Shown one piece after another: positions 1-10,366 of a stretch of 64,000 nt of DNA. Every line of letters starts with the position of its first letter. Within the stretch, counting starts at the first letter, position 1. A program made the position numbers and the translations under genes. This DNA comes from Rheum nobile (taxonomy: Eukaryota; Streptophyta; Magnoliopsida; Caryophyllales; Polygonaceae), in NCBI GenBank assembly GCA_027886185.1, contig WOAB01000606.1:124001-188000 (forward strand), given 5' to 3'. The notes beneath the pieces are model-generated. The model was not told where the DNA came from and searched no databases. It was given only the letters and a program-made list of their open reading frames with translations.

Positions 1-770
1 TCCTTGACTGGTTCCTCTTGATCTCGGTTTGCTTTGATGATCTTGTTTGAAGGTTTACACTTGATATTTGCTAATGAGTGTGATTCGTATTTCAGTGCAT
101 GAAGATAACTCTCTTGAGTTAGTCTTCCTTTTATAGAGGATTCTTCGCAGCTTAATCCTCTCTGGGTTCCCACAGATTGAGCTTGCCCTAGGATCAGTGG
201 TTCTCCTTGGTCCACGTTGTTCTTGGCATGTGCAAACAACCTAGGCAGCTCAGAATCTCTCTTGGTTGGTCAACTACCTCAGACGAGTCTTGCTATGTCG
301 TTGTTCAAATGCTTTCGTCTGAGGTTGAGCAAGCTGGGCGCTTGGGAACTGTCTTCTGGATAGTGACATCTCTATGTCCTGTCGCTTTCATCTTTTCTGT
401 CCGAGGTTCAGCGTTTCTGGGTATCTTGTTGTTTTGTTCTGGACATTGGCAGACCTTTGGAAACTTCGGACAAGTCGTTTTCAACAACTTTTGTCCTAGG
501 TTGTGTGTTCCCAGATTTCTTGAAAATCGCAGCCTTGCATGCTACCTTTCTGGGTACACCTGGGTTCCTTTGGGTTCCTTCTTCTGTCTTGTTCCTTTGG
601 TTCTCTTTGTCCTGTTTGGTTTTCTTGCCTTTGGTATATTCATGTGGTTCCTTAAAACACATCTTTGAGATAAAACATTAGTATCAGAATATTTATCATC
701 TTCAAAAGTAGAGAAACTGAGGAAATAAACTCTCAGGGGAACCGAGGTTCCAGAGTTCCGTTTCCTAACA
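1..770 (-). repeat. Sirevirus A 3' LTR, partial
   Basis: This stretch is nearly identical to 10,733-11,494 but has a few substitutions and small indels, including a 10-bp difference near 565. The inner edge is the TGTTAG/CTAACA terminus at 770, followed by a C-rich complement of the polypurine tract. About 366 bp of the LTR, including its outer terminus, lie left of the window. A TATA-like box in minus orientation (TATAAAA) is at 129-135. Short ORFs here, such as one of 153 codons, are LTR sequence and have no recognisable protein similarity. Confidence 0.93.
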
Positions 771-786
771 ATTTTCCCCTTTTTAA
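771..786 (-). other. Sirevirus A terminal polypurine tract
   Basis: On the minus strand this is a run of A and G immediately before the TGTTAG terminus of the 3' LTR, the position where plus-strand DNA synthesis is primed. The matching tract in Sirevirus B is at 59,432-59,445. Confidence 0.85.
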
Positions 787-891
787 TGATGACAAATACA
801 AGAAACCTGGCAACATAATAGGACTTGAATTTCATGAGACCATATTGAGTTTTAAGGGATTTTCAATATTACAGAGTAATGAGGAACATTC

Positions 892-908
892 AATGGTTGC
901 AAATTCCC
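892..908. repeat. LINE target-site duplication, left copy
   Basis: The 17 bp AATGGTTGCAAATTCCC is repeated exactly at 2,137-2,153 on the other side of the LINE. The duplicated sequence belongs to the Sirevirus A 3' untranslated region; the related part of Sirevirus B is near 59,305-59,325. Confidence 0.95.
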
Positions 909-2136
909 TTACTCTGGGAGGGCTTAGATTGTAAGAGCTGTGCTTGAGGGTGTTATAACATTCTGGATGCAGATCATGCCTTTCCCTAAAAAGGTGATCA
1001 GACGTGTGGAAAGCTTGTTTCGTTCTTATCTTTGGTCTGGAGAGCTTGGTAAAGAGAAGAATCTTGTTGCTTGGAAGAAAGTTTGTCAGGATTATAACAA
1101 TGGTGGGCTGAACTTTAAGGAGCTTCTCTCATGGAATAAGACTTTACTTTGCAGATTCATCTTCGATCTACACTGGGAGAAGACTAATCTGTGGACTACC
1201 TGGGTGAAACAGAACATCATCAAGAGAAGTGATATTTGGCAAGTTCAAGTGAATTCTTCCAGTACCTGGTTATGGAGAAATGTCTTGAAGATTAGAGACC
1301 TCATTCTACATCAACATATCTCTTTTTCTGACCCTAGTATTACTAGAAGGAATGGAAAGCTAAATTCTGCTAGCCTCTACTCTATGCTTAGACCCAGAGA
1401 GCAAATGATTCCATGGTGTGCTGTGATATGGAAAGGGCTTCAAGCAAAGAAATGGAGTTTTACTTGTTGGTTGGCTACTCTTGGGAGGCTCCCAACAGCA
1501 GCTAAACTGCACAGGTGGGGGATCATTGCTGCTCCTAGGTGTTCTCTATGTTTGAGTGAGGATGAGGATGAGAGCCACTTATGGTTCGATTGCCCAGTGG
1601 TTAGAGCTATTACGACTAAGGTCCTGGATTGGCAAGGCATTAGCATAAGGAAGGACAATCTTCTAGCTTGGTGGAATTGGTTTGCTACTTGTGCTAAGAG
1701 AGATAACAATATATACCTATCTAAATTGCTAGCTATGACGGCTATTGTGTACTTTGTTTGGCAGCTACGGAATGCAGTGATTTTTGAAGGAGCTATTGTC
1801 AATGAGGATGAAGTGGCGAAGAGTATTATTCAAGCTTGCAAATTTAGGATCCTTAACCTTGCTGCTGTGAGTGGGAGAAGAGGAAAGGCTACGAGACGAA
1901 GACTTAGGATCTAGCTTCTCTTCTGTTCTGTTTTTCTTGTATTTTGCTTAGCTTTTTCTGTGCTTTCTCTGTTTGTATTGTTTCTGTTGGTTGCTCTCTA
2001 TTTTTGTTCTTTTCATTGTATTTTGGTTGTTTGGCTTTCCTTGTTTTGTTTGTTCTTGTTGTCTCGTATTAGTGGTTGTATATAGGACGTTGGGCCTTAT
2101 TCCTAACCTTCAATAAAACTCTTACCTTTTGGCAAA
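909..2136 (+). mobile_element. 5'-truncated L1-type LINE inserted in Sirevirus A
   Basis: This 1,228-bp insertion is bounded by a perfect 17-bp target-site duplication. It begins inside ORF2 and ends with an AATAAA signal (about 2,112), the plant L1-type tail CTTACCTTTTGGC, and a very short A run. A 5' truncation, a long TSD and an A tail are the usual marks of target-primed reverse transcription. Only the C-terminal part of ORF2 survives, so this copy is dead on arrival. Confidence 0.93.
910..1914 (+). pseudogene. LINE ORF2 C-terminal fragment with zf-RVT domain
   Basis: The reading frame runs from the truncated 5' edge of the insertion and has an in-frame TAG at 925-927, apparently a mutated CAG. 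The open part then continues to the TAG at 1,912-1,914. The endonuclease and catalytic reverse-transcriptase domains are missing. The region includes the zf-RVT zinc-binding domain that follows RT in plant L1 proteins: a W-x-W-rich segment, then a GRLPT motif, then a CSLC...E-x2-HLWFDCP zinc cluster at about 1,539-1,596. No activity is expected from this fragment alone. Confidence 0.9.
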
Positions 2137-2153
2137 AATGGTTGCAAATTCCC
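2137..2153. repeat. LINE target-site duplication, right copy
   Basis: Exact repeat of 892-908, directly after the short A tail of the LINE. Confidence 0.95.
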
Positions 2154-2636
2154 CCTAAGCAAGTGAACGAATTTATTTCAAATTCCCCCTTAGAAGTAGA
2201 ACTAGTTCAGAGTTCCTATTAGTCAAGTGGTTTCCAAAGTTCAAGGTTCCTATCGTTTTCTTCCCCCTTTTGACATCATCGAAAATATTAAATGCTAGTT
2301 AAGAACAGGATATCCAAGTGAATATGCAAATGCATCAATCCCATAACATAAGCATAATGGAAACTTAGGACAAAGACAAATTGATCATTGGAACGAAACC
2401 AAAAGATAGTGATTAAAACTTAACACTGATCATTATTCATAGAAAGGATAAGATAAGCCACAAAACAACACAAACTAATAACTTAACAACCACCGACAAG
2501 AACCAACAACAAAATAACAAACGACGAGGGCAACAACAAAAGCAATCGACATGGGGAAGGAAAAGAGAAGTAGGATCCTAGGGGAAACTACTAGCACGCT
2601 GTGATGTTACAGCACTGGGAACCAGAACAAGCGTTC
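2154..2636 (-). other. Sirevirus A 3' untranslated region with repeated purine tracts
   Basis: No gene is seen here. On the minus strand the stretch contains several short G-runs preceded by A (around 2,151-2,158, 2,185-2,192 and 2,264-2,270). The last of these adjoins a gatgatgtcaaaaggggg-type motif typical of Sireviruses. The matching part of Sirevirus B is 58,880-59,330. Confidence 0.75.
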
Positions 2637-4248
2637 CTATGGCAGAGCAGCGGCCTCCTCTTCATCAACTTTGTCGTCAGTTCCTACATTTTGGCCTGTG
2701 GCCTGATGAGCACCGATTGCATCTTCCCAATTCATCTGAAGGACTTTCACCAGACTTATCATAGCTGAGCTCATTTTTCCCAACTCTTGTACTTGATCAC
2801 GGAGGGCGATCGGGATGGCAGTCGAGCCTTCCATGATTGCTTTTTCAATACGATCCAAAGCAAAGAGGATCGCAGAGGAGTCTAAAGAGGGGTTGAGCTA
2901 TGGTCGGGAGCTAGAAGGGGCCTAGGAACTCGCCTTTTCCTTAGGCGGATTGGCTTGAGCATCAGAAGGGTTAGGCTGTTGTTCCTTTGTCTTCAACTTC
3001 CGGACAATGGCCATGGTAAGACACTTGCTATAGACTGTCTCAGGCAAATCATCTGGGTATTGGTGAAGGTTAGAGAGAATAGACTTGATGATATGAGGGA
3101 AGGGTAGGGCATGGGAGGCATGGGATGAACAGAACTGCATATGAGCCAACACAATGCGAGGGAGATCAATCTGGACACCAGAGAGCACCTTGTCCATAAA
3201 AATGGCGTCTGTGATGAGAACGTCGTTCATGTGCTCCTGTCTGGGAACTAGATTACGGGTGATCCAGAAGTGTAACATCTTATTTGTGATGGAGAGGTCC
3301 TTTGTCTCCAAGGATTGGGGGGAGGCGCCGTCGTAGATTTTCTTGACCACTGCTCCCTTGGATTTGTAGCCCTTTCCCTTGGGCCACCCCTTTTTCTGAG
3401 GGAGAATGCCAAACCCAGACCTGGACTCAATCCCTAGAGCGGATGCGATGACGTTGGAGGATAAGGGATAGATGGTTCCCTTCCATATGAGAATAGCATC
3501 GTTACAGGAACAGTTGTCTTTAGCGGGTACAAACTCGATAGACTGGTAAAACAAGCGGACGACCTCATCAGAAGCAGAGAAGGGCTCAATCAACATCTCG
3601 TCCCATCCTTGGTACTGCAGGAGGGAGTGGAACTCAGCAAGGGCTTCTCCAAACATATCCTATCTTCTTCTTCCAGTTCTTGTGACCAAAACTCTTTGCC
3701 GATTATGAGGGTCTTGAAGATCTTCCTCTTAGAGAAGAGAGAGGAGACGAGACCCAAGGAGGAAGAGGCAGAGACGGTTAGGGCTTTGGTTCTCTTGGAG
3801 GGTTTCTGCTCGTTGGATTGAGGATCATAGGGAACCAAGTCTTGGGAACTCATTTTCCGTTGTTGTAGCCTGGTGGCAACAGAGGGACCAGGATTGGAAG
3901 TGGGTTTTGATTTGAGGCTTGCTGGTGAGGGCTCGGGGCTGGAGAGCGTTTGGATAGACTTGTCAGGGGAGGAGTCATGAGAGTCACCTTCGGGGGCGGA
4001 TTTTGTACCGATTCCGAGGCCGGGGTGATGGCTAAGGCTTTCTCCTCAGCCTGTGATTTTGACGGCTTCTCAAGTTTCTCTTCAGGTTTCTCCGCTGTTG
4101 TCTCGACAGTTTTATCTTCAGGTTGGGTTTTTGGAGAAGTGGTGGCAGAAATAGGCTTGGAGGAAGATGTTGCCTTCTTTTCGCGAAAGGCTTTGAGAAG
4201 GGCTGCCTCCTCTTCATCCAGGATAACATTGGGGTTTGGATTGGCCAT
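2637..4248 (-). pseudogene. Sirevirus downstream ORF, putative plant transposon protein domain (PF20167-like), broken
   Basis: A sense-strand gene after pol, in the position where Sireviruses carry an env-like or accessory ORF. The ATG is at 4,248. The first about 130 residues are low complexity, rich in K, E, P, S and T. The middle resembles the plant transposon protein domain PF20167: a GW segment, then VVRLFY, then WKGTIYPLSS with ALGI, then an LHFWITRNLVPR segment and ALPFPHIIKSIL. Frameshifts near 3,855 and 3,650 and two TAG codons between 2,922 and 2,859 break it; the C-terminus (ending EEEAAALP) is at 2,858-2,637. I see no signal peptide or membrane segment, so an envelope role is not supported. 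In Sirevirus B almost all of this gene is deleted. Confidence 0.75.
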
Positions 4249-5076
4249 TTTTGAGAGGTTAAGGATTTATGTGTTTAAGAGAGAGAGAAGTGGAAGATCA
4301 GAGAGATGGCGAGTTGTGGAATTAGCTTGGAGCAACAGGGCAACTCTTAAAGGTGGTGAGGGCGGAAGGGACGTTGAGACAAATCTAGCCGTTGAGAAGA
4401 TTGGGGAGAATCTGGAGCATTGAAGGCTCTTTGCAGCTTTTCTGAACGGTCAATACAAATTCAAAGCTTACCCATTCAGAGAGGAGGGAGGTCTGCCAAC
4501 TGATAGGACGTGACTGACCTTTGCGATTTTGCCATAAATAGCTTTGGGGGAGAGCCAAAGTAGCCGTTGGAAGTATGCTTCATCCTGGTTCCTTTCTAGC
4601 GATATATTCAACGTGCTAGAAGGACAAGTGGGAACCTTTGATGTGGGTTTAAACAATGGAACCAGAAAAATACGTTCCCATATAAGAAATCAGGGTAGGC
4701 CATTTATCGCATTGCACAATAATTCTCAGAGAGGGTTTAGAGATGGATCATAGAGAATTAAAGTGAGCAATGAGGCAGGGGAAGGTCTTAGTACACAATC
4801 ATCATTTCAGCTTGTAGTGTTGGGTTAGAAATATGATCAGATTGTGACTTTTGGGCCATTCAAAGAAACTTGAACAATGAAAAAGTGGAAAGAATAATGA
4901 GGACCAGAAGGACACGAGCCAGAAAAATTTATCTAAACCCTTTTTAAAGAGACCATTATGAAAAGTAGGGTTTGAAGCAACAGATATAACACAAAGATAT
5001 CAAGACTCAACAAGTTGACAATCTTAAACTAGACAATCAGGGAAACTGGAAAGGAACCTTTATACTAAAGTCACTA
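4249..5076 (-). other. Sirevirus A spacer between pol and the downstream ORF
   Basis: Non-coding; it matches 57,911-58,747 of Sirevirus B in the other orientation. Part of it may serve as leader of a separate mRNA for the downstream ORF, but I see no clear promoter. Confidence 0.7.
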
Positions 5077-8000
5077 CTAGGTTATAGGAATCATTCCTAG
5101 TTCCAATCTAAGGTTCTCGAAAGGAACTCTATTCAAGGCTTTAGTGAATATATCTGCAACCTGATATTCAGTTCTACAAAACTTCATAATGATGTTTCCC
5201 TTCTCAACATGATCTCTAAGAAAATGATGTCTTATGTCGATATGTTTGGTCCTAGTATGATGCACATGATTCTTTGAAATGTTTATGGCACTAGTGTTAT
5301 CACAAAGAATTATAAGAGGGCCATAAGACATACCAAAATCCACGAGTTGTTGCTTTAGCCAGAGAAGTTGGGAACAACAGGAGGCAGCCGCAATGTACTC
5401 GGATTCTGTGGTGGAGAGGGAAACTGAGACTTATTTCTTTGATCCCCATGACACAAGGCAAGGGCTTAGGAACTGTGCCATTCCAGAAGTGCTCTTCCTA
5501 TCCACCAAGTATCCAGCATAATCAGCATCAGTGAAGCCCATTAGCTCAAAGGGACACTCTTTGGGGTACCAAATGCAGAGAGAGTCAGTTCCCTTGAGAT
5601 ATCTAAGTATTCTCTTCACAACATCCAAGTGGGTTTCTCTTGTACAGGATTGGAACCTAGCACAGAAGCCAACAGCAAAAACAATGTCTGGTCGACTAGC
5701 AGTTAGGTACATGAGTGAGCCTATCATACCTCTATAGAGTTTCTCCTCCACAAGAGGACTCGAATGGTCCTTATCCAAATGGGCAATGGTGGATATGGGA
5801 GTGGAGAGAGGCTTGCATGAATCCATTTTGAACTTCTTCAATAGTTCCCTGACATACTTCTGTTGGTGAATTTGTATGCCATCTTTCTTTTGAGTGATTT
5901 GTAATCCGAGGAAGAAGGTGAGTTCCCCAATTAGGCTCATTTCAAATTCACTGCTCATCAGGTCTTTGAACTTATCTACAAGGGACAGGTTAGTGGAATA
6001 AAAAATGATATCATCAACATAAATTTGAACCACTAAGATGTTACCTTCTTCTTCTAGGATGAAGAGAGTCTTATCAATGACTCCACGCCTGTAGCCATTT
6101 GAGAGTAGGAACTGGGCAAGACGATCATACCAAGCTCTGGGAGCTTGCTTGAGGCCATAGAGTGCCTTGTCTAGAAAGTAGACATGATCTGGATGATCGT
6201 CATCTTCAAAACCAGGTGGTTGCTTTACATAGACTTCTTCTTGAAGAATTCCATTGAGGAAGGCCGTCTTTACATCCATTTGGAACAACTTGAACCCTTT
6301 GTGTGATGCAAATGCAATCAACAATCTTATTGCCTCAATCCTTGCCACTAGAGCATAGGTTTCATCATAGTCGATGCCTTCTTGTTGATTGTATCCTTGA
6401 TCAATGAGTCTTGCTTTGTTCCTTATCACAGCTCCTGTATCATCTAGCTTGTTTCTGAAAACCCATCTAGTTCCTATGATGTGTTTATCCTTGGGACGGG
6501 GAACTAGATGCCATACTTTGTTCCTTTCAAACTGATGGAGCTCTTCTTGCATAGCTTGGATCCAGTCCACATCCTTCAGTGCCTCACCTATGTTCTTTGG
6601 TTCCACAATAGACAGAAAAGCATTGAAAGCAAAGAAGGTTAGATGTTCAAACCTGACTGGAGGCTTGATGACTCTTCTTTCTCTATTAGGAGCTAGAGCA
6701 TTTGATGTGGAGACATTCTGAGTTGAACATTCAGCTTCCTGGTTGGAATCACCTTCTCCATTGAAGATCATGTGGGAAGATGAGTCATTGAAGTCTCCAC
6801 AGATGTTGTCGTCATGCTCATGGTTCCCAGAAATGGATTGTTGTTCATTGTTCATGGGAACTGGTGGAGGAGCCATTGGAGGGTTTTGAGCAGCAGTGCA
6901 GGAACTGGGTAGAGTGACATCTTCATCTGGATTTTCTTCATATGACTTGGGAAACGGGTCTTTAAAGGAATTGGTGGTGTTCTGCACAATCTTTCCAAGT
7001 GATTTTTCATTAAAAATAACATGAACACTTTCTTCTACCTTTTTAGTCCTTTTGTTGAAGACTTTATACGCCTTGCTACCCGAGGCGTATCCAATGAAGA
7101 TTCCTTCATCACTTCTTGGGTCGAATTTGCCAAGATTGTCCTTCCCATTGTTGTGCACAAAGCACTTGCATCTGAACACCCTCAGATGCGAGATGTTGGG
7201 AACTCATAGGGTGTCTTTTCTGTGATTGGGCGAAGCATGGCTCGATTGATGATGTAGCAAGCTGTGTTGATCGCCTCAGCCCAAAATGATTGAGAGAGTC
7301 CACTTGAGATCAGCATAGTCCGAGCCATATCTTCCAAAGTTTTATTCTTCCTTTCCACTACTCCATTTTGTTGAGGAGTGTATGGTACAGAGAAATTGTG
7401 ATCAATTCCATGCTCACTGTAAAAGGTTAGAAGTTCTCCATTTTCGAATTCGGTACCATGGTCAGACCGAATAGCATTGAGTGAACAATCAAGATATTTT
7501 TCTAACAAGGGAACCAGATCTTTAAAGCGGTCAATAACTTCACTCTTAGATTTAATAAAGATGGTCCAAGTAAAGCGAGAGAAGTCATCGACAAGAACAA
7601 AGATATACCTGTTCCCTCCTAGGCTCTAAACTCTCATGGGTCCACACAGATCCATGTGGATGAGTTCAAGAGGCCTTGAGGTGCTTACCATGTTTTTGGA
7701 CTTGAAGGAACTACGAGCCTGTTTCCCTTTTACACAGTCAGAGCACAGTTCCTTAGACGTGCCACTTAGCTTTGGTAGCCCTCTGACTAGCTCCTTTGAG
7801 TGTAGCTTTTGAATCAGCTTGGTGCTAGCATGACCGAGGCGTTGATGCCACAAATCAGCTTGGTCATTCACAGTTGAGAGACAAAGTTTCTCCTTGGGAA
7901 CAAAGGATGGATCAATTATGTAGACATTGTTGAATCTTTTCCCTTTTAGGATGATTTGTCCCGAGGAGTCAAGGACTGAACATTCGTTGGATCTGAATCT

Positions 8001-8279
8001 AACTTCATTGTCTCCTTGATCACACAGTTGTGACACACTTATTAGATCAAAACCAAGATTATCAACAAGGTGAACTTTGTTTACCTGAATGTGGTCGTTG
8101 AGTTTCACAGTTCCTATTCCACAGATTTTCCCTTTGCTTTTGTCTCCAAAGGATATGTTTCCACCTTGGAGAGGTTGAAGAGAGGTCATTTGATTTCTTC
8201 TTCCAGTCATATGGCATGAACAACCACTGTCAATGTACCATAGTTGGGGTTGCCTCTCTTCTTTCTGCACGCAAGGGAA
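5077..8279 (-). pseudogene. pol: Sirevirus A pol (protease-integrase-RT-RNase H), inactivated
   Basis: In order on the minus strand: protease with active-site DSGCSCHMTG (about 8,240-8,205); integrase zinc finger (H-x-H...C-x2-C, about 7,840-7,735) and catalytic core ending in the QQNGVVERKN motif (about 7,380-7,340); reverse transcriptase with QMDVKTAFLNG (about 6,285-6,250) and YVDD (about 6,030-6,010); and RNase H. Three lesions are visible against Sirevirus B: a CAG to TAG nonsense codon at about 7,625, a 14-bp deletion with frameshift at about 7,190, and CAA to TAA at about 5,430. The reading frame stays open after each lesion, so the damage is recent relative to insertion. It is in the same frame as gag, separated by a TAG at 8,280-8,282. 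Confidence 0.93.
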
Positions 8280-8288
8280 CTAAGATTT

Positions 8289-10316
8289 CTAAACCCAGCG
8301 AAGCTTGGCTTTACTGGGGGGATTAGCATTCCGAGTCTGTGAGTAGCCAGGGAACTGGTTCCTTTCATGGTAATGAGTACTTTTCTCCTTTTCAAAGTTC
8401 CTTTTCTTAGCACAATCAGTGTTGTAATGACCATTATTACCAGAGTAGGTACACAAACGATTGTAAACAACATGTCCATATTTTCCTTTTCCTGGCCTAA
8501 AAGGTTTTTCAGTTTTCCTTTTGTTAAAATCAACATTGTTTCTAACCTTGCTATGGGCCATGTCAATATATCTTTTGTGAGCAAAGGAATTGGTGAACCA
8601 TTGGTTTTCAGGAACCATCTTTTCTTTTCCCTTTGGTTCCTTCTTAGGACTTTGAGAGCCTTCATTGAGACGTTTGGCAACCTCAGCCTTGTTCTCAAGG
8701 ACCATGATCTTCTCTGATAGGAATTGATTCTTATCACGAGAAGTGGCAAGAGCAATACTGAGATTCTCATTCATCTCAACAAGTTCTCGCCTAGCCTTTT
8801 CTTCTTCAGCATCATTGTTCCCTTTATTATTGACATATCCTATTCCATGTCGTTGTCTCACAAAAATTGTTTGATTTATCGTTTTTTCATTAATGGAATT
8901 AGTGAGAATGTCTAACCTATCAATTATGGATTGAAGCATGTCATTTCCAGGTGGGTTAGCATGCAAGGGAACTTTGACAGAATCTATGCTAGTTTCATCA
9001 CAAGATTTGCAAGTTTTAAGGTGACTAGCATGCACATTCCTAATATCAATGAGTTTGGAGTGAGTTTCAGCTAGGTCTTTCTCAGTTTCATCAAGTTTCT
9101 TACTCCAAACAGAGTTCTCGATAGTCAAGCAAGCAATTTCATCTTCACAATCATCTAGTTTCTGTTGAAGAGAACTGGTTTCATTTCCTAGTTTCTTTAT
9201 GATCTTAAGAAGTTGTTTCTTATCACAATCAACTAGGGATTTTAAGACATCGTCAGAAGTTACCTCAAGGTCTTCTGAGTCGCTTGAGTCTCCTTTTTCC
9301 ATGAGACATCTTCCTCCAGAGAATCCATTGAGATCCAGTTCCTCATCTGAGTCTTCTCCCCATGAGGCTACGAGAGCCTTCTTTCTCTGAGGTCTTTCTT
9401 CTTCCTTTGAGTCTTCCTTATTGGGACAATTCTTAGCATAGTGTCCCTTTTCCTTGCACTCGTAACAGGAGACTTCCTTGAGATCTCTTCTGGGTCCATT
9501 GTGGGAGGAACTGCCCTTTTGGAACCTTCCCTTCACAAAGAATTTTTTGATGTTCTTTGTGAAGAGGGCCGTAAGTTCGTCCTCCTCTTCTTCTAAGTCT
9601 GAGTTCTCTTCCTCCATCTCGAGCCTAGAGAAGGCTTTGGAGATCTTGAGGGCAATTCCTTTCTCCAGTTTCTTGTCGGTATTGGCTTTGGTGTGCTCTC
9701 CTTCTTCAACCTCCAGTTTCCCTATGATTTGTGTCAAGGGAAGGGATTGGATGCCTGGAGTGTTCTTCATGATTCCCTTCAGAAGGGTGAATTTGGAGTT
9801 GAGTCCATTGATGACCACTAGGGACTTGGAGACTTCATCAAGATCGACTCCCGCCGCTGTTAACTTTCCAATCAATCTGTTGAAGCGGGAGTAGTATTCT
9901 GAGATGGTCTCAGTTTCCATCATTTTGAAAGTGTGGTATTCTCCTTCCAAAGCAAACTTTCTGCTTTGCTTTAGTTCCTCACTTCCTTCATGCATCTCCT
10001 TGAGAGCTTTCCACATCTCTTTGGCCGTCTTAATTCCTATGACCTTGTCCATGTCCTCTCTGTCCAATCCATTTAGGATGAATTGCCTGGCCTTGGCATT
10101 CTTCTCCATGATAACATAGTGTTCTGGTTTCCAATCTTCTTCCTTCATGGTGAGGTCGACATAGCCATCTCCATTTTCGACTATCCTCCAGCATTGATAG
10201 TCATTGGTTTTGATGTGGCTTTCCATGCACTTTTCCCACCATGTTTCTTCTCCTTTCTTTCGGAGATATGGTTTGTTGGTGGAGATTCCGAGCTCAAACT
10301 TGCTTGGTTGAGACAT
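8289..10316 (-). CDS. gag: Sirevirus A Gag, intact
   Basis: The start is the ATG at 10,316, 37 bp inside the primer-binding site and followed by MSQPSKFEL; an upstream in-frame extension has no support. The protein is about 675 residues. The N-terminal half is the copia capsid domain (WWEKCMES and the YYSRFNRLIGKL segment). Then comes an acidic stretch, a CCHC zinc knuckle CYECKEKGHYAKNC (about 9,465-9,424), a long predicted coiled coil (about 9,230-9,030), and a second, degenerate knuckle in which the second Cys has become Ser (about 8,450-8,410). The ORF ends at a TAG (8,289-8,291) that is CAG in Sirevirus B; two codons further a second TAG is shared by both copies. Gag packages the element RNA into particles in the cytoplasm. 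Confidence 0.93.
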   Translation of the reverse strand: MSQPSKFELGISTNKPYLRKKGEETWWEKCMESHIKTNDYQCWRIVENGDGYVDLTMKEEDWKPEHYVIMEKNAKARQFILNGLDREDMDKVIGIKTAKEMWKALKEMHEGSEELKQSRKFALEGEYHTFKMMETETISEYYSRFNRLIGKLTAAGVDLDEVSKSLVVINGLNSKFTLLKGIMKNTPGIQSLPLTQIIGKLEVEEGEHTKANTDKKLEKGIALKISKAFSRLEMEEENSDLEEEEDELTALFTKNIKKFFVKGRFQKGSSSHNGPRRDLKEVSCYECKEKGHYAKNCPNKEDSKEEERPQRKKALVASWGEDSDEELDLNGFSGGRCLMEKGDSSDSEDLEVTSDDVLKSLVDCDKKQLLKIIKKLGNETSSLQQKLDDCEDEIACLTIENSVWSKKLDETEKDLAETHSKLIDIRNVHASHLKTCKSCDETSIDSVKVPLHANPPGNDMLQSIIDRLDILTNSINEKTINQTIFVRQRHGIGYVNNKGNNDAEEEKARRELVEMNENLSIALATSRDKNQFLSEKIMVLENKAEVAKRLNEGSQSPKKEPKGKEKMVPENQWFTNSFAHKRYIDMAHSKVRNNVDFNKRKTEKPFRPGKGKYGHVVYNRLCTYSGNNGHYNTDCAKKRNFEKEKSTHYHERNQFPGYSQTRNANPPSKAKLRWV

Positions 10317-10352
10317 GATCTGCAAACTTAACAAAGATCTAGAGCTTTTCCT

Positions 10353-10364
10353 GCTCTGATACCA
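10353..10364 (-). promoter_or_regulatory. Sirevirus A primer-binding site (initiator Met tRNA type)
   Basis: On the minus strand TGGTATCAGAGC lies 2 bp inside the 5' LTR. This is the standard complement to the 3' end of plant initiator tRNA-Met, used to prime minus-strand DNA. The same site is deleted in Sirevirus B. Confidence 0.93.
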
Positions 10365-10366
10365 AT

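Noticed and set aside
207..668. ORF of 153 codons on the plus strand, repeated at 10,941-11,405
   Set aside because: It lies wholly in Sirevirus LTRs, antisense to the element, with no recognisable domain. Its presence in two LTRs follows from LTR duplication.
8207..8770. 187-codon minus-strand ORF and its twin at 54,201-54,764
   Set aside because: Both overlap gag in another frame and exist in both copies only because gag is conserved; composition is that of an out-of-frame translation.
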